From the NCBI RefSeq assembly GCF_006494715.1, contig NZ_CP041151.1:3410001-3474000 (forward strand): DNA of 64,000 nt, given 5' to 3'. Shown in pieces: positions 18,182-28,818 of this stretch; the stretch's first letter is position 1; the number at the start of each line of letters is the position of its first letter. Source of the stretch: Shewanella sp. SNU WT4. GTDB taxonomy: Bacteria > Pseudomonadota > Gammaproteobacteria > Enterobacterales > Shewanellaceae. Below the pieces are notes generated by a model that was not told where the DNA came from, did no database searches, and was given only the letters and a program-made list of their open reading frames with translations. The position numbers and the translations under genes were made by a program.

Positions 18182-19132
18182 TCAAAACAACTCAATATCA
18201 TCAGGGTAAATGGTGGCAACAATTTTGCTATCTCGAATGAGATCGCCAAAAAAGCAATAGTTATCACGGCCATATTCTTTAACGTAATACAAGGCTTTAT
18301 CAGCATCAGCGACTAATTGATTAGGATTGGTCGCTTCAGTTATTTGCGAAATACCAATAGATATTGAAAATGTCGGCAATTTATCGTTACGCAAACCATG
18401 GACATTAGCTTTAAAGCGCCGAAACAGGGCATCGGCATCTTGCTTAGTGCGCGGTGATAACAAGACCACAAACTCATCGCCACCAAAGCGAAATAACACA
18501 TCAGTCCCAGCAAAGGTAGTCATCATCACGTTAGACAATTGCAGTAGGATTTCATCGCCATAAAGGTGGCCCAAAGAATCATTAATCATTTTAAAATGAT
18601 CGATATCGAAAATCGCTAACCAAGGAAAGACAGGTTGTAACTCACAAGGCTCTAAGGTTTTAGCCTGCTCAATCATTTTTTCGATGTTGGATATATAGGC
18701 TTTTTTATTCAGCAATGAGGTTAAAGAGTCCGACTCACTCTCATGCACTAATCCTAAGAAGTTTTCATAAATGCGGGCAAAACCATTGAGTAAGTATTGC
18801 TGGGTTAAGCCTAACGATGATGACACCACGTACAACACATGACTGACATTTTGATTGGAAAAAATAGGTATAGCGACCGCAACACCTAAGGCATCATCCA
18901 CTAACAATTGCTGCTCTTGCTGACAACTTTTCACCAGAGCATGCCATTGCCATTTAGGCGTTTCGCCTTTATATGCCAATATTCTATCGGTGCGCACGTC
19001 AATGATGGCCGCCCATTCAGCGTTTAAGGTTTGGGCGACAGTATTGACTAACGATGTTGCCAGCGGAATTATTTGACGTTGTTGAGTCAACTCTATGACA
19101 GAATTGAGGATAAATTGCGGCTGGCCTTCCAT
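18182..19132 (-). CDS. Diguanylate cyclase (GGDEF), soluble, GAF-like sensor
   Basis: The 316-residue protein has an N-terminal sensor region (about 1-125) that looks GAF-like (AAIIDVRTDRILAY, GVAVAIPIF) and a C-terminal GGDEF domain. The domain has DSLTSLLNKKAY, FDIDHFKMINDSLGH and FRFGGDEFVVLLS with GGDEF at 217-221, so it should make c-di-GMP. There is no RxxD inhibitory site just before GGDEF. No membrane segment is visible. The signal is unknown. It stands alone between the bfr pair and the nqr operon. Confidence 0.9.
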   Translation of the reverse strand: MEGQPQFILNSVIELTQQRQIIPLATSLVNTVAQTLNAEWAAIIDVRTDRILAYKGETPKWQWHALVKSCQQEQQLLVDDALGVAVAIPIFSNQNVSHVLYVVSSSLGLTQQYLLNGFARIYENFLGLVHESESDSLTSLLNKKAYISNIEKMIEQAKTLEPCELQPVFPWLAIFDIDHFKMINDSLGHLYGDEILLQLSNVMMTTFAGTDVLFRFGGDEFVVLLSPRTKQDADALFRRFKANVHGLRNDKLPTFSISIGISQITEATNPNQLVADADKALYYVKEYGRDNYCFFGDLIRDSKIVATIYPDDIELF

Positions 19133-19174
19133 TGTGTCTCCATGACTTTATTTCCATTAAAGAAAAGTATAGTC

Positions 19175-19203
19175 AAAAAAAAACCGCGTAGTCGCGGTTT
19201 TTA
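19175..19203 (-). terminator. Terminator of the nqr-apbE-nqrM operon
   Basis: A stem CCGCG/CGCGG extended by A-T pairs (AAAACCGCG...CGCGGTTTT) with loop TAGT lies just after nqrM and has a run of nine T on the minus strand. Confidence 0.85.
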
Positions 19204-19206
19204 ACA

Positions 19207-19440
19207 TCATATGATGCGATTAACATCATACTTGGCGGCCCGTTCGGCCTCGGCTTCAGCTTTGGCCATTTTAGCTTTGCGTTTATCGCAAGGCTCGTCA
19301 CAGTCACAAGCCTTTTCGATACCTAGTACACCTAGTCCACCGCAACTGCCAGCCACTGCCTTACGCTTAACAATGTAACCTACCGACATCAATAAGAAAA
19401 AGAGTAGTAACACAACAAATGCAGCAATAAAAGTACTCAT
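19207..19440 (-). CDS. nqrM: Na+-NQR maturation protein NqrM (DUF539)
   Basis: NqrM is needed to assemble Na+-NQR, probably by delivering iron to the Cys-ligated centre of NqrD/NqrE. The 77-residue product has one N-terminal transmembrane helix (about residues 4-24) and four Cys: Cys33 (GSCGGLG), Cys45, Cys47 and Cys51 (CDCDEPC), the family signature. The start MSTF at 19440 is preferred to a frame three residues longer. It is the last gene of the operon, after apbE. Confidence 0.92.
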   Translation of the reverse strand: MSTFIAAFVVLLLFFLLMSVGYIVKRKAVAGSCGGLGVLGIEKACDCDEPCDKRKAKMAKAEAEAERAAKYDVNRII

Positions 19441-19466
19441 GAGACACTCCAACTAGAGTCAACAGC

Positions 19467-20486
19467 TTATTGAGCTTGCAGGTAAGCCTTAAAGGCCGGA
19501 CTGTAGTGCACAACAAAACCTTGGTTATTTTTTTCAATCAACATGATAGCTAAATTCAATTTCTGAGCCAATGCTAATGATGATTCAGTACCTAACACCA
19601 TCATAGCCGTCGCAAAACCATCTGCTATCATGCAATTTTCATACAATACAGTGACAGATGCGAGGTTATGTTTAATAGGATAACCGGTGCGCGGATCAAT
19701 AAGATGAGAAAAACGCTCACCATCAAACTCATAATAATTGCGATAATCCCCTGAGGTCGCCATCGCCATATTACCAAGTTCAATCACTTGCTGTACTTCA
19801 CGGCCATTATCACTGGGCTGCTCAATGGCAACACGCCATGAACTACCGTCAGTCTTATGGCCAAAAGCAGCGATTTCGCCGCCAATTTCAACTAAATAAC
19901 CCGTGACTTGATAGCTAGCCAAAATCGAAGCCACTTTATCAACACCAAAGCCTTTGGCAATGGAAGATAAATCAACGTATAGCCCAGGCGTAGATTTTGC
20001 TAACGTCACACCATCAATGGTTATCTTATCGATACCGGTGTGAGTCATAGCCTCATCGATTTGTGCTTGGCTTGGCTCTGTGGTGGGACGCTTATCTGGC
20101 CCAAAACCCCACATATTAACCAAAGGCCCTAAGGTAATATCAAGCGCACCCGCGGTCTTTTGCTGTAAATCAATGCCAGCGTCAATCACCTTGATGGTAT
20201 CCATTGAAACGGCAATAGGTGTATTGATATCCGCTTGATTAAAGCGCGACAATTCTGAGTTCGGACGATAGGTCGACATCTGATCGTTGACTAATTCAAG
20301 CGCTGTATCGATTTGTTGCTGTAATTGTTCGCTACTCGGTAACTTATCATTAGCAACCACGCTTATATGATAAGTCGTCCCCATGGTATGGCCAGAAAGC
20401 TTGACCATATCAGGTGTTGGTGAGCAACCACTCATGAAAAAAGCCAGCCCAACAAGGGCTGGCCAATAGCTTAAGGTCTTAAACAT
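19467..20486 (-). CDS. apbE: FAD:protein FMN transferase ApbE
   Basis: ApbE attaches FMN by a phosphoester bond to Thr in NqrB and NqrC. The 339-residue product is a periplasmic lipoprotein: the signal ends at a lipobox around MSGC, followed by HTMGTTYHISV, TLGPLVNMWGFGP, YVDLSSIAKGFGVDKVA and HLIDPRTGYPIKH, the family's FAD- and metal-binding motifs. Its place directly after nqrF (22-bp gap) fits its job in flavinylating the complex. Confidence 0.95.
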   Translation of the reverse strand: MFKTLSYWPALVGLAFFMSGCSPTPDMVKLSGHTMGTTYHISVVANDKLPSSEQLQQQIDTALELVNDQMSTYRPNSELSRFNQADINTPIAVSMDTIKVIDAGIDLQQKTAGALDITLGPLVNMWGFGPDKRPTTEPSQAQIDEAMTHTGIDKITIDGVTLAKSTPGLYVDLSSIAKGFGVDKVASILASYQVTGYLVEIGGEIAAFGHKTDGSSWRVAIEQPSDNGREVQQVIELGNMAMATSGDYRNYYEFDGERFSHLIDPRTGYPIKHNLASVTVLYENCMIADGFATAMMVLGTESSLALAQKLNLAIMLIEKNNQGFVVHYSPAFKAYLQAQ

Positions 20487-20508
20487 TGGACCTAATATCT
20501 CTCTTTAA

Positions 20509-21765
20509 TTAACCACCGAAGTCATCGAGGAGAATGTTTTCATCCTCAACACCTAAGTCTTTTAGCATACCAATTACAGCTGCGTTCATCATAGGTGGAC
20601 CACACATGTAGAACTCACAGTCTTCTGGAGCATCATGGCTTTTCAGGTAGTTTTCGTACAAGACGTTATGGATAAAGCCAGTGTAACCGTCCCAGTTATC
20701 CTCAGGCTGAGGATCAGACAGAGCAACATGCCACTGGAAGTTATCGTTTGCGGCCGCTAATCCATCGAAATCTTCTACATAGAACATTTCACGCTTAGAG
20801 CGCGCACCGTACCAGAAGCTCATCTTACGCTTAGACTTAAGACGCATTAACTGATCAAAAATGTGTGAACGCATCGGAGCCATGCCCGCACCGCCACCAA
20901 TAAAGACCATTTCAGCATCGGTATCTTTTGCGAAAAACTCACCAAATGGACCTGAAATAGTGACCTTGTCACCGGCTTTCAAGCTCCAAATATACGATGA
21001 CATTTTACCACAAGGTAACGTCAAGTTACGTGGGGGTGGTGTTGCAATCCGCACGTTCAGCATGATAATGCCAAATTCTTCAGGATAGTTTGCCATTGAG
21101 TAAGCGCGGATCACCGGCTCATCCACTATCGATTCTAGCTTGAAGAAACCGAAATGTTCCCAATCACCACGATACTGTGCTGGTACATCAAAATCAGCAT
21201 ACTTAACATGGTGAACTGGCGCTTCAATCTGAATATAACCACCCGCGCGGAAAGGCACGGTTTCGCCATCAGGAATTTGCAGCTTCAGTTCTTTAATGAA
21301 GGTTGCCTTGTTATCGTTAGAAATGACTTCACAATCCCATTTCTTGATACCAAAGATTTCTTCTTCAAGCTCAATTTCCATGTCAGTTTTAATATTTACC
21401 TGACAGGCCAAACGGCAACCATGCTTAGCTTCACCTTTACTGATGTGATCAAGTTCAGTCGGCAGAATATCACCGCCGCCCGACTTAATATGCACGCGGC
21501 ACTGGCCACACGAGCCACCACCACCACAAGCACTAGAGACGAAGATACCATTCGATGCCAAGGCACCTAACAGCTTATTACCGGCCGTTGTAGTAATCGC
21601 TTTTCCAGGATCACCATTGATACCAATGGTGATATCACCGCTAGATACTAGTTTTGACTTGGCGAGTAAAATCACCAAAACCAGTATCAGAACAATCGCG
21701 GTGAACATACCCACACCCAAGTAAACCTCAAGCGGAGTCGACTTAAATATACCGAGAATATCCAT
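20509..21765 (-). CDS. nqrF: Na+-translocating NADH:quinone reductase subunit F
   Basis: NqrF is the NADH-oxidising entry subunit. The 418-residue protein has an N-terminal membrane anchor (about 17-36), a 2Fe-2S ferredoxin domain with Cys80, Cys86, Cys89 and Cys121 ([10 protein letters not shown] and LACQ), then an FAD domain (RAYSMANYP) and an NADH domain ([21 protein letters not shown]). The N-terminus ([14 protein letters not shown]) is about ten residues longer than in Vibrio. It is the last structural gene of nqrABCDEF. Confidence 0.97.
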   Translation of the reverse strand: MDILGIFKSTPLEVYLGVGMFTAIVLILVLVILLAKSKLVSSGDITIGINGDPGKAITTTAGNKLLGALASNGIFVSSACGGGGSCGQCRVHIKSGGGDILPTELDHISKGEAKHGCRLACQVNIKTDMEIELEEEIFGIKKWDCEVISNDNKATFIKELKLQIPDGETVPFRAGGYIQIEAPVHHVKYADFDVPAQYRGDWEHFGFFKLESIVDEPVIRAYSMANYPEEFGIIMLNVRIATPPPRNLTLPCGKMSSYIWSLKAGDKVTISGPFGEFFAKDTDAEMVFIGGGAGMAPMRSHIFDQLMRLKSKRKMSFWYGARSKREMFYVEDFDGLAAANDNFQWHVALSDPQPEDNWDGYTGFIHNVLYENYLKSHDAPEDCEFYMCGPPMMNAAVIGMLKDLGVEDENILLDDFGG

Positions 21766-21808
21766 TTACTTATCCTTTAAGGTCGTAGACTTAGTCCAAC
21801 GCAATCGC

Positions 21809-22417
21809 TTAGAGCGACACGCCAGAGAACGACATAAAACCTAACGCCATTAAACCTGCGGTCACAAATGTGATGCCTAGGCCACGTAAACCTTTAGGTA
21901 CGTCAGCATATTTCAGCTTTTCACGAATACCTGCCAATAACACGATAGCTAGCGCCCAACCTATGCCAGAACCCACACCGAAAACAAAACTCTCGCCTAA
22001 GGTGTAGTCACGCTCAACCATGAAAGATACGGCACCAAAAATAGCGCAGTTTACGGTGATCAAAGGTAAGAAAATACCTAAGGCGTTATACAAAGGTGGG
22101 AAATACTTATCTAAAGCCATTTCCAAAATTTGTACTAACGCAGCAATGACGCCAATAAAGGTAATGAACTTAAGGAAGCTCAAATCGGCTTGCGGTAAAC
22201 CAGCCCAAGCTAACGCGCCAGGAGCCAGAATACCTTGGTAAATGATTTGGTTAACTGGCACCGAAATCGCAAGTACCACAATCACAGCCACACCTAAGCC
22301 CATAGATGTAGAAACTTTCTTTGATACTGCCAAGAAAGTACACATCCCCAAGAAGAAAGCTAATGCCATGTTCTCGATAAAAATAGAGCGGATGAGCAGA
22401 CTGATGTAATGTTCCAT
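21809..22417 (-). CDS. nqrE: Na+-translocating NADH:quinone reductase subunit E
   Basis: A 202-residue integral membrane subunit with six predicted helices. NqrE and NqrD share an inverted-repeat fold and together bind an iron centre; the Cys-bearing helices are seen as [13 protein letters not shown] and [13 protein letters not shown]. It begins [16 protein letters not shown], typical of the subunit, and is separated from nqrD by 4 bp. Confidence 0.96.
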   Translation of the reverse strand: MEHYISLLIRSIFIENMALAFFLGMCTFLAVSKKVSTSMGLGVAVIVVLAISVPVNQIIYQGILAPGALAWAGLPQADLSFLKFITFIGVIAALVQILEMALDKYFPPLYNALGIFLPLITVNCAIFGAVSFMVERDYTLGESFVFGVGSGIGWALAIVLLAGIREKLKYADVPKGLRGLGITFVTAGLMALGFMSFSGVSL

Positions 22418-22421
22418 CTTA

Positions 22422-23054
22422 TTATCCTTTTGCTTCTACTTGCTCTGGCTTATAGGTACGGATGATCCAAATCAGGATACCAATTAAGAAGAAAGCACTT
22501 GGAGGTAACAGCAACATACCGTTAGGTACATACCAACCGCCTTCAGACACTTTCTTCAGAATTTCCACACCAAACAGCGAACCATTACCAAATAATTCAC
22601 GAACAAAACCGACAGATAATAAAATTGCGGCGTAACCTAAACCATTACCAATACCGTCCATGAAGCTCATCATAGGCGGGGTTTTCATGGCGTAAGCTTC
22701 AGCGCGGCCCATTACGATACAGTTAGTAATAATCAAACCCACGAATACCGATAACTGCTTAGCCACGTCATAGGCATAGGCCTGTAAGACTTGGTCAACG
22801 ACTATCACTAACGACGCGATAATAGTCATTTGCACGATAATCCGCACACTGCTCGGAATTTGGTTACGAATTAATGAGATAAATAAGTTAGAGAAAGCAG
22901 TAACCGCAGTTAATGCCAAGCTCATGACCAAGGCAGTTTCCATTTTACTGGTCACAGCCAAGGCACTACATACCCCAAGAATTTGCAATGCAATTGGGTT
23001 GTTATTAATGATGGGTCCGGTAAGGACCTGCTTCAGTTCTTTTGCATCAGCCAT
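22422..23054 (-). CDS. nqrD: Na+-translocating NADH:quinone reductase subunit D
   Basis: A 210-residue membrane subunit with about six helices that includes the conserved Cys motifs [14 protein letters not shown] and [17 protein letters not shown]. With NqrE it forms the membrane iron site between NqrF and NqrC. Its ATG overlaps the nqrC stop by one base (TAATG), so translation is coupled. Confidence 0.96.
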   Translation of the reverse strand: MADAKELKQVLTGPIINNNPIALQILGVCSALAVTSKMETALVMSLALTAVTAFSNLFISLIRNQIPSSVRIIVQMTIIASLVIVVDQVLQAYAYDVAKQLSVFVGLIITNCIVMGRAEAYAMKTPPMMSFMDGIGNGLGYAAILLSVGFVRELFGNGSLFGVEILKKVSEGGWYVPNGMLLLPPSAFFLIGILIWIIRTYKPEQVEAKG

Positions 23055-23851
23055 TAGCTCAGACCTCCATCACGGGCCTTGTCAATAAACTTGCCAAAAC
23101 CTTCGTTGCCTAACCAAAATTGCAGTGAGTATTGCACACCATTACTGGTTAAGGTGGCGCCAGATAACGCATCGACACCATAAACTGTTTCAGCAACGGC
23201 AGGGTTTTTAGTGACTTTAATCGCTAACTCACCTTGCTCATCAAACAGCTTTTTACCTTTCCATTTGGCAATCCACTTAGGATTTTGTACTTCACCGCCA
23301 AGACCTGGTGTTTCACCTGAGCCTGAGAAGTCGTAATACACTAAGTTTTGAATGGTGTTCATATCTGGATCAAGAGCTAAGAAGGCATACATGGTTGACC
23401 ATAAGCCATAGCCTTTAATCGGCAGAATGACTGAGGTTAACTTGCCTTGCTCATCGTGAATCAGATACACCAGGGCATCATTAGCTACGCGCTTGACTGA
23501 GGCAATATCATGCTCAGGCACAAAAGAGGTTTTTGGGTCTCTCGCCGCTTTTGCCATGTCATAAGTGTTACCATCAACGCCAGCAACAAAATCACCGGTT
23601 TTAAGGTTAACTACTCGCGCTTCAACAAACTGGCCATACGTGGCCAGAACTTGCTGACGAGTCATATCGGCATTCTTGCTGTCGAGTAAATTGGCGGCTT
23701 CCAGAATATATTTCTGGCGGTCGAACAATTTATTTTCAGTTTGAATTGGCTTAAGCAATACGGCTGCGGTTGATACGAAAAGCGAACATATCAAACACAA
23801 ACCGACGACAACTATTAGCGTTCTTGTGAACGAATCCTTTTGACTAGCCAC
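23054..23851 (-). CDS. nqrC: Na+-translocating NADH:quinone reductase subunit C
   Basis: NqrC carries a covalent FMN on the periplasmic side. The ~265-residue protein has one N-terminal transmembrane helix and the flavinylation motif SGATLTS, with the modified Thr at about residue 233. GTG at 23851 is preferred: GGAGG lies upstream and the next residues [11 protein letters not shown] match the family, while the longer frame adds 23 unrelated residues overlapping nqrB. The start lies 8 bp inside the nqrB end. Confidence 0.95.
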   Translation of the reverse strand: MASQKDSFTRTLIVVVGLCLICSLFVSTAAVLLKPIQTENKLFDRQKYILEAANLLDSKNADMTRQQVLATYGQFVEARVVNLKTGDFVAGVDGNTYDMAKAARDPKTSFVPEHDIASVKRVANDALVYLIHDEQGKLTSVILPIKGYGLWSTMYAFLALDPDMNTIQNLVYYDFSGSGETPGLGGEVQNPKWIAKWKGKKLFDEQGELAIKVTKNPAVAETVYGVDALSGATLTSNGVQYSLQFWLGNEGFGKFIDKARDGGLS

Positions 23852-25043
23852 GTGCAATCCTCCGCTTGATATTTGCCTGAACCACAAAGTGGTCAAATAG
23901 AGGGGCAAATAAGTTGGCAAATAAAATCGCTAACATCATACCTTCTGGGAATGCCGGGTTTATCACGCGAACAAACACCACCATAGCGCCAATCAAGAAA
24001 CCATAGGCCCATTTAGCCTGATTGGTAAATGACGCAGAGACAGGGTCGGTTGCCATAAACATCATACCGAAAGCAAAACCACCTAACACTAAGTGCCAAT
24101 ACCAAGGCATAGCAAACATAGGGTTAGTGTTACTGCCAACAACATTCAGTAAGGTTGCAATCACTACCATGCCTAAGAACACACCTAAGATAATGCGCCA
24201 TGAGGCAATGCGGGCATAAACAAGAATGGCGCCACCAAGCAGAATAGCTAAGGTTGATACCTCACCGATAGAGCCTGGAATAAAGCCAAAGAAGGCATCC
24301 CACCACGCTGGTGTAAAGCCATATTCAAGCGTGCCACTGGCGGCTTGACTCAGAGCAGTCGCGCCCGAGAAACCATCAGCCACCACCCAAGAGGTATCGC
24401 CAGACATATTCAGTGGATAAGCAAAGAATAAGAAAGCTCGTCCCGCCAGCGCTGGGTTTAAGAAGTTACGGCCGGTGCCACCAAAGAATTCTTTAGCAAC
24501 TACCACACCGAAAGTGATACCAAGCGCCACCATCCATAACGGAATAGTTGCTGGTAAGGTCAGAGAGAACAGCACTGAAGTAACGAAGAAGCCTTCGTTA
24601 ATTTCATGGCCGCGCACTGACGCAAATAACACTTCCCAAAAACCACCGACTATGAAAGTCACGGCATAAATTGGCAGGAAGAAACACGCGCCATACCACA
24701 TTAAAGTGGCGACACCAGCATCGGGAGTTAACTGCGCTCCAAACAAGCTAAACAAGCTAACTTGCCAAATATCCGGCGTACCAAAACCTGCAATTAATGC
24801 GTCTTGGGCTTGCAGACCAACGTTGTACATACCCACAAACATGGCTGGGAATGTACAGGCCCACACTAAGATCATCATGCGCTTGAGATCTAGGTTATCG
24901 CGAACATGGGTTGCCCCTTTATTCACTTTACCTGGGGTATAGAAAATAGTCGCCGCAGCTTCGTAGAGGGCATACCATTTTTCGTATTTTCCGCCTTTTT
25001 CAAATTGCGGCTCAATACGTTCGATAAAATCTTTCAAACTCAT
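23844..25043 (-). CDS. nqrB: Na+-translocating NADH:quinone reductase subunit B
   Basis: NqrB is the large membrane subunit that pumps Na+ and holds FMN and riboflavin. The ~399-residue protein begins [14 protein letters not shown] and has about ten helices. The flavinylation site SGATALSQ places FMN on Thr229. The start at 25043 gives a 4-bp ATGA overlap with nqrA; the longer frame adds ten unlikely residues. Confidence 0.97.
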   Translation of the reverse strand: MSLKDFIERIEPQFEKGGKYEKWYALYEAAATIFYTPGKVNKGATHVRDNLDLKRMMILVWACTFPAMFVGMYNVGLQAQDALIAGFGTPDIWQVSLFSLFGAQLTPDAGVATLMWYGACFFLPIYAVTFIVGGFWEVLFASVRGHEINEGFFVTSVLFSLTLPATIPLWMVALGITFGVVVAKEFFGGTGRNFLNPALAGRAFLFFAYPLNMSGDTSWVVADGFSGATALSQAASGTLEYGFTPAWWDAFFGFIPGSIGEVSTLAILLGGAILVYARIASWRIILGVFLGMVVIATLLNVVGSNTNPMFAMPWYWHLVLGGFAFGMMFMATDPVSASFTNQAKWAYGFLIGAMVVFVRVINPAFPEGMMLAILFANLFAPLFDHFVVQANIKRRIARG

Positions 25044-26377
25044 AAGCCTTCCCTCTCTATGATATCCAGACAATCACGCAGATAGACACCATAGTCATAC
25101 TTACCCGGACATACGAAGGTACATAACGCTAAATCTTCTTCATCCAGTTCTAATGCACCCAATGCCATCGCGCCTTCGTTATCACCCGATAACAAGTCGC
25201 GCAGCAACATGCTAGGTAAAATGTCTAACGGCATAACTCTTTCATACATACCAATCGGCACCATGGCGCGATCTGAACCGCCGGTACTTGTAGTCATATT
25301 AAAAAGCTTAGATTTATTGAGATGGCCTAAGAATGTACGAGTGAAAGAGAACTTATCGCTACCAGGCATAGCCCAGCCTAAAAATTCTTTTTCTGTGCCT
25401 TCTTCCAGCACGCTGACCTGCAAATGGAAACGACCTAGGTAATCAACCGGTCCTTTCGCGGTGCGACCATTAAGGACAGAACCTGAAATAACGCGACCGT
25501 TTTGACCTTGGGTTTCACCAGCAACGAGTTCACTGACACATGCGCCCATTTGAGTACGCAGCAAACGCGGCGTTTTCACCTTAGGACCTGCCAAGGCAAT
25601 CACTCGGTCGGTATATAACTCACCTGTAGTGAATAATAAGCCAATGGCAATAACGTCTTGATAATTCACATGCCATACCGTGCGCTTAGCTGATGCTGGC
25701 AACAGGTTATGAATGTGAGTACCCACTAAGCCTGCTGGATGCACGCCAGCAAATTCATGTACTTTTGCGTTAGCTGCTGGCATTTGCGCGCCGGCCGCTT
25801 TACATAAATACACGTCGCCTTGAGTTAACCGTGACAATACCGTCAAACCATTAGCAAAGTCTTGCTCATGCTCTTTAATCACCAACTGAGGGTCAGCGGC
25901 TAAAGGTTGAGTATCAATGGCGGTCACAAAAATCCCAGCAGGCACGGAATCCACCGCGGGAGCCTTGCTGAAAGGACGCGTTCGAATAGCGGTCCATAAA
26001 CCTGATTCAATCAAGTTTGAACGCACTAACTCACCGTCTAATGCGGCAAGTTCATTGGCTGGGTATTGGTTGAATTTAACACCTGCAGAATTATCTTGAG
26101 CAATAACAACAGATTGAAAAACCCGTCTTGCACCACGATTAATTGCTACAACTGTGCCACTGGCTAAAGCAGTATATTTAACGCCGGGATTTTTCTTATC
26201 CTCAAAAATCACCTGCCCTTTTTGAACCTTATCACCTTCCTTGATTTTCATGGTAGGTTTCAGTCCAACATACTCTTCACCCAAAGTAGCTATGTGTGTA
26301 ATGGCTGGGCCATTATGGATAACTTGCTCTGGTCTACCGGCAATCGGCAGATCCAATCCTTTGTTAATTGTAATCAT
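25040..26377 (-). CDS. nqrA: Na+-translocating NADH:quinone reductase subunit A
   Basis: NqrA is the peripheral cytoplasmic subunit of the sodium pump. The ~445-residue product begins [16 protein letters not shown], the family N-terminus, and includes the RnfC-like barrel-sandwich segment ([18 protein letters not shown]) and [12 protein letters not shown] near the end. ATG at 26377 is chosen over an upstream in-frame codon that would add 14 residues. It is the first gene of the operon. Confidence 0.97.
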   Translation of the reverse strand: MITINKGLDLPIAGRPEQVIHNGPAITHIATLGEEYVGLKPTMKIKEGDKVQKGQVIFEDKKNPGVKYTALASGTVVAINRGARRVFQSVVIAQDNSAGVKFNQYPANELAALDGELVRSNLIESGLWTAIRTRPFSKAPAVDSVPAGIFVTAIDTQPLAADPQLVIKEHEQDFANGLTVLSRLTQGDVYLCKAAGAQMPAANAKVHEFAGVHPAGLVGTHIHNLLPASAKRTVWHVNYQDVIAIGLLFTTGELYTDRVIALAGPKVKTPRLLRTQMGACVSELVAGETQGQNGRVISGSVLNGRTAKGPVDYLGRFHLQVSVLEEGTEKEFLGWAMPGSDKFSFTRTFLGHLNKSKLFNMTTSTGGSDRAMVPIGMYERVMPLDILPSMLLRDLLSGDNEGAMALGALELDEEDLALCTFVCPGKYDYGVYLRDCLDIIEREGL

Positions 26378-26847
26378 ATCCGCAAGCACTACATTTGAAG
26401 GAAAGACAATGCGCCACATTTCTGTCTCTTAAACCAAGAGTTGCTCGGTTAAGGATTGAGTTAGCGCAGATTATTTACAGAAATGCGAGCCTAATCACGC
26501 TGCACGCGCGCATTTTAACGCAACTGATGCATTCCTGCTACGAAAATCATTGCCATTTTTAATCTTCAAGTCCTTGAATTAAGTAAAACTTGATTTTGGA
26601 AATAGCGTTTGTGAACGTTAAACCCAGCTAAGCACAGCAATTAACGAATATAAGCTAAAAATGTATTAACTTTTAATCACTTACAACTTACAAACCCAAA
26701 ACAACAACAAGCAACCTTTTGGTGATTTAACTAATGCATTTCATTCACAAATGTCAGTATACGGTAGGAATTCGACTTGAGTAGACTTTAATATCAATTA
26801 GATGGAGATTTTTTTAACACCAGATTTGAAGTGGGTCACATTGACCT
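26378..26847. other. Long leader/promoter region of nqr
   Basis: About 470 bp without a convincing gene separate nqrA from the luxS terminator. It is AT-rich on the luxS side and should hold the nqr promoter. I can see candidate -10 hexamers on the minus strand (for example TATACT near 26760) but no recognisable regulator box, so I do not commit to a promoter. Confidence 0.4.
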
Positions 26848-26891
26848 TAAAAAAAACAAGGGCAAGCTAATAGTAATTAGCTCACCCTTTG
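26848..26891 (-). terminator. Intrinsic terminator of luxS
   Basis: On the minus strand CAAAGGG-TG-AGCTAAT-TACT-ATTAGCT-TG-CCCTTG forms a 7-bp inner and an outer stem with a small internal loop, followed by T8. It sits just downstream of the luxS stop. Confidence 0.85.
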
Positions 26892-26918
26892 TCACTAAAT
26901 CAGCACCAAAACCATTTG

Positions 26919-27428
26919 CTACAAACCCTTTAACAACTCGTCACTTAGGCCTAACTCTTGATTACGATTCACACTTATGCCTGCAGCTATCACGGTTTTA
27001 GCAATCTCTTGCGCTTCATCAAGGGAGTGCATCTCGTATGTGCCACATTGATATTGATTAAGCTCAGGGATTTGCGCTTCGGATTGCACCTTGAGTACAT
27101 CGGCCATTGCCGCTAGCCAAGCTTCTGCCACCGTTAACTCAGAAGGTGTGCCAATCAGGCTCATGTAAAAACCTGTGCGGCAACCCATGGGCGAGATATC
27201 GATAATTTCAACACCATCACCATTTAAATGATCACGCATAAAGCCAGCAAACAAATGCTCTAAGGTATGGATACCGCGCTCACTGAGCAAGGTTTTGTTA
27301 GGGATACAAAATCTAAGGTCAAATACAGTAATGGCATCACCTGAAGGGGTTTTCATATTTTTAGCCACTCGCACCGCAGGCGCGCTCATGCGTGTATGAT
27401 CAACGGTAAAACTATCAAGTAACGGCAT
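26919..27428 (-). CDS. luxS: S-ribosylhomocysteine lyase (AI-2 synthesis)
   Basis: LuxS cleaves S-ribosylhomocysteine to homocysteine and DPD, the AI-2 precursor, in the activated methyl cycle. The 169-residue product shows the zinc motif HTLEH (His54, Glu57, His58), catalytic Cys83 (GCRTGFY) and Cys128 (QCGTYEMHS). The start [14 protein letters not shown] at 27428 has GGAG 8 bp upstream and gives the family length. It is monocistronic with its own terminator. Confidence 0.97.
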   Translation of the reverse strand: MPLLDSFTVDHTRMSAPAVRVAKNMKTPSGDAITVFDLRFCIPNKTLLSERGIHTLEHLFAGFMRDHLNGDGVEIIDISPMGCRTGFYMSLIGTPSELTVAEAWLAAMADVLKVQSEAQIPELNQYQCGTYEMHSLDEAQEIAKTVIAAGISVNRNQELGLSDELLKGL

Positions 27429-27505
27429 ACCTAGCTCCAGTGACAATCAAGGGGTTTTTATAATAAGGGCTTGTTACTAAAGCTTAAGCAATAGTAAGGG
27501 CTCAT

Positions 27506-27534
27506 CTATTGGCTCAGTCTACTTGAGCCAATAG
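27506..27534. repeat. Perfect 11-bp inverted repeat in the luxS leader
   Basis: CTATTGGCTCA and TGAGCCAATAG flank a 7-nt loop (GTCTACT on the plus strand), 78 bp before the luxS start. No T run follows, so it is not a standard terminator. It could be a regulatory RNA hairpin or a dimeric operator. Confidence 0.85.
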
Positions 27535-27711
27535 TATGCCGCACCTTCAGATATTTCATGATAGCGGCATCCGCCACCAGATAACAACTTGTTTTCAACC
27601 GCACCTAGTTAGTAACACTTGGAACTACTTATTACCTGTTGACCTACTTGGCGATAGATAAAAACCTGTTAGCTTCCAAATTAATAGCTAAGTACATTTT
27701 TTTACCAATAA

Positions 27712-27733
27712 AAAAGCCCCTTCAGGGGCTTTT
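27712..27733 (-). terminator. Intrinsic terminator of bolA
   Basis: The stem AAAAGCCCCT/AGGGGCTTTT with a 2-nt loop is followed on the minus strand by a T run, just after the bolA stop. Confidence 0.9.
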
Positions 27734-27753
27734 CGTTAGCTAAATAAGTTAGC

Positions 27754-28059
27754 TTAACCTTTACAGTTAGGTGACATAGGCGCGCTGCCCTGCTCTGCCC
27801 ACTCTGTTGGTGTATAAGTATGCATGGCTAAGGCGTGGACGCCGTTAGCTAATTCATCCGCCAGTAAAGAGTTAACGCTACGATGACGACTCAGTAATCT
27901 CTGCCCTTCAAACTCACCGCTCACTATCACTAATTTAAAGTGAGTCTCAGAATTGGGTGGCACATGATGACGATTACTTTCGTTAAGCACCTCTAAATAT
28001 TGAGGCGCGAAAGCTTGCTCTATCTTAGTTTGGATCTTACTTGCAACTGTGGCACTCAT
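27754..28059 (-). CDS. bolA: BolA family protein
   Basis: The ~101-residue protein matches BolA, a stress morphogen that pairs with monothiol glutaredoxin and binds Fe-S clusters and DNA. Characteristic text is LEVLNESNRHHVP, ETHFKLVIVS, SRHRSVNSLLADEL and VHALAMHTYTPTEW; the conserved His residues are kept. The start is uncertain: ATG at 28059 gives MSATVASK, and another ATG lies two codons upstream. Length matches E. coli BolA (105). Confidence 0.92.
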   Translation of the reverse strand: MSATVASKIQTKIEQAFAPQYLEVLNESNRHHVPPNSETHFKLVIVSGEFEGQRLLSRHRSVNSLLADELANGVHALAMHTYTPTEWAEQGSAPMSPNCKG

Positions 28060-28141
28060 ATCCATATCTCTAAAAAAAATTGGCAAGCGCAATGTAAACC
28101 CTCATGAGATAAAGATCAAATTGCATTAAATAGCACCTGCG

Positions 28142-28723
28142 CTAGCTCTCATGAAAATAGGGCGTCACTTGCCTGAAGGTGAAATTCCAGCGGCTGGTTT
28201 GCACTCTGGCGCGCTTTGGCAGGCTATGTTGCCATTCTTGCTGCATAGGATAATGCATGATTAAGAGGTCGCCATCATGCAGGCGGATGGTGAGCTTTTC
28301 ACCATTACTATGCCGCAGTAAAAAATCCCTAGTTGCCCCTAAACTGATGGAATAAATATCGCTGTTATCAACAATTTCAGCTTCATTATCACTATGCCAG
28401 CCCATGGACTCCGCTCCATGGCGATAGTGATTCACTAGTACGCCGTTCACTGGAGTACCAAAATCTGTAATTAAGCGTTGGCGCAATTGCGCTAACAAGC
28501 TTGGCCAAGGCTTAGCAGTCATCATTAACGATGAATATTTATAATCACAACCTAAGTCAGCAAACCATGCTTGCTGGCGCGGTATAGCGATACTTTTGCC
28601 AAAGTGTCGTATCTGTGGCTGAGTAAAAGGGTAAGTGCGCGATTCATCTTGTAATTGCTGACTGAACTCTTGGCTAATATAGCGGGGAAAGAGGCTGATG
28701 GGACATATAGCTGATTTAGTCAT
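28142..28723 (-). CDS. AlkB-like 2-oxoglutarate/Fe(II) dioxygenase
   Basis: The 193-residue protein belongs to the AlkB family that removes alkyl lesions from DNA or RNA. The iron-binding triad is His110 and Asp112 (WHSDNE) and His166 (EWQHSLP). The 2-oxoglutarate region is SRWNFTFR with Arg178 and Arg184, and VLVNHYRHGAESMGWH is the nucleotide-recognition strand. It resembles the shorter AlkB homologues (ALKBH2/3 type) of marine gammaproteobacteria. No ada gene is adjacent. Confidence 0.92.
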   Translation of the reverse strand: MTKSAICPISLFPRYISQEFSQQLQDESRTYPFTQPQIRHFGKSIAIPRQQAWFADLGCDYKYSSLMMTAKPWPSLLAQLRQRLITDFGTPVNGVLVNHYRHGAESMGWHSDNEAEIVDNSDIYSISLGATRDFLLRHSNGEKLTIRLHDGDLLIMHYPMQQEWQHSLPKRARVQTSRWNFTFRQVTPYFHES

Positions 28724-28818
28724 GGTCTCCTCGCTTAGCAGATAAATAGTGGGCGCTTACAGGGTTATCTGCGATAATCACCGTCTTGCTTAATTTTAGA
28801 TTTATAAAGGTATGCTCT

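Noticed and set aside
26378..26847. Small RNA or gene between nqrA and luxS
   Set aside because: No promoter-terminator pair or conserved-looking frame on either strand; reported only as leader region.
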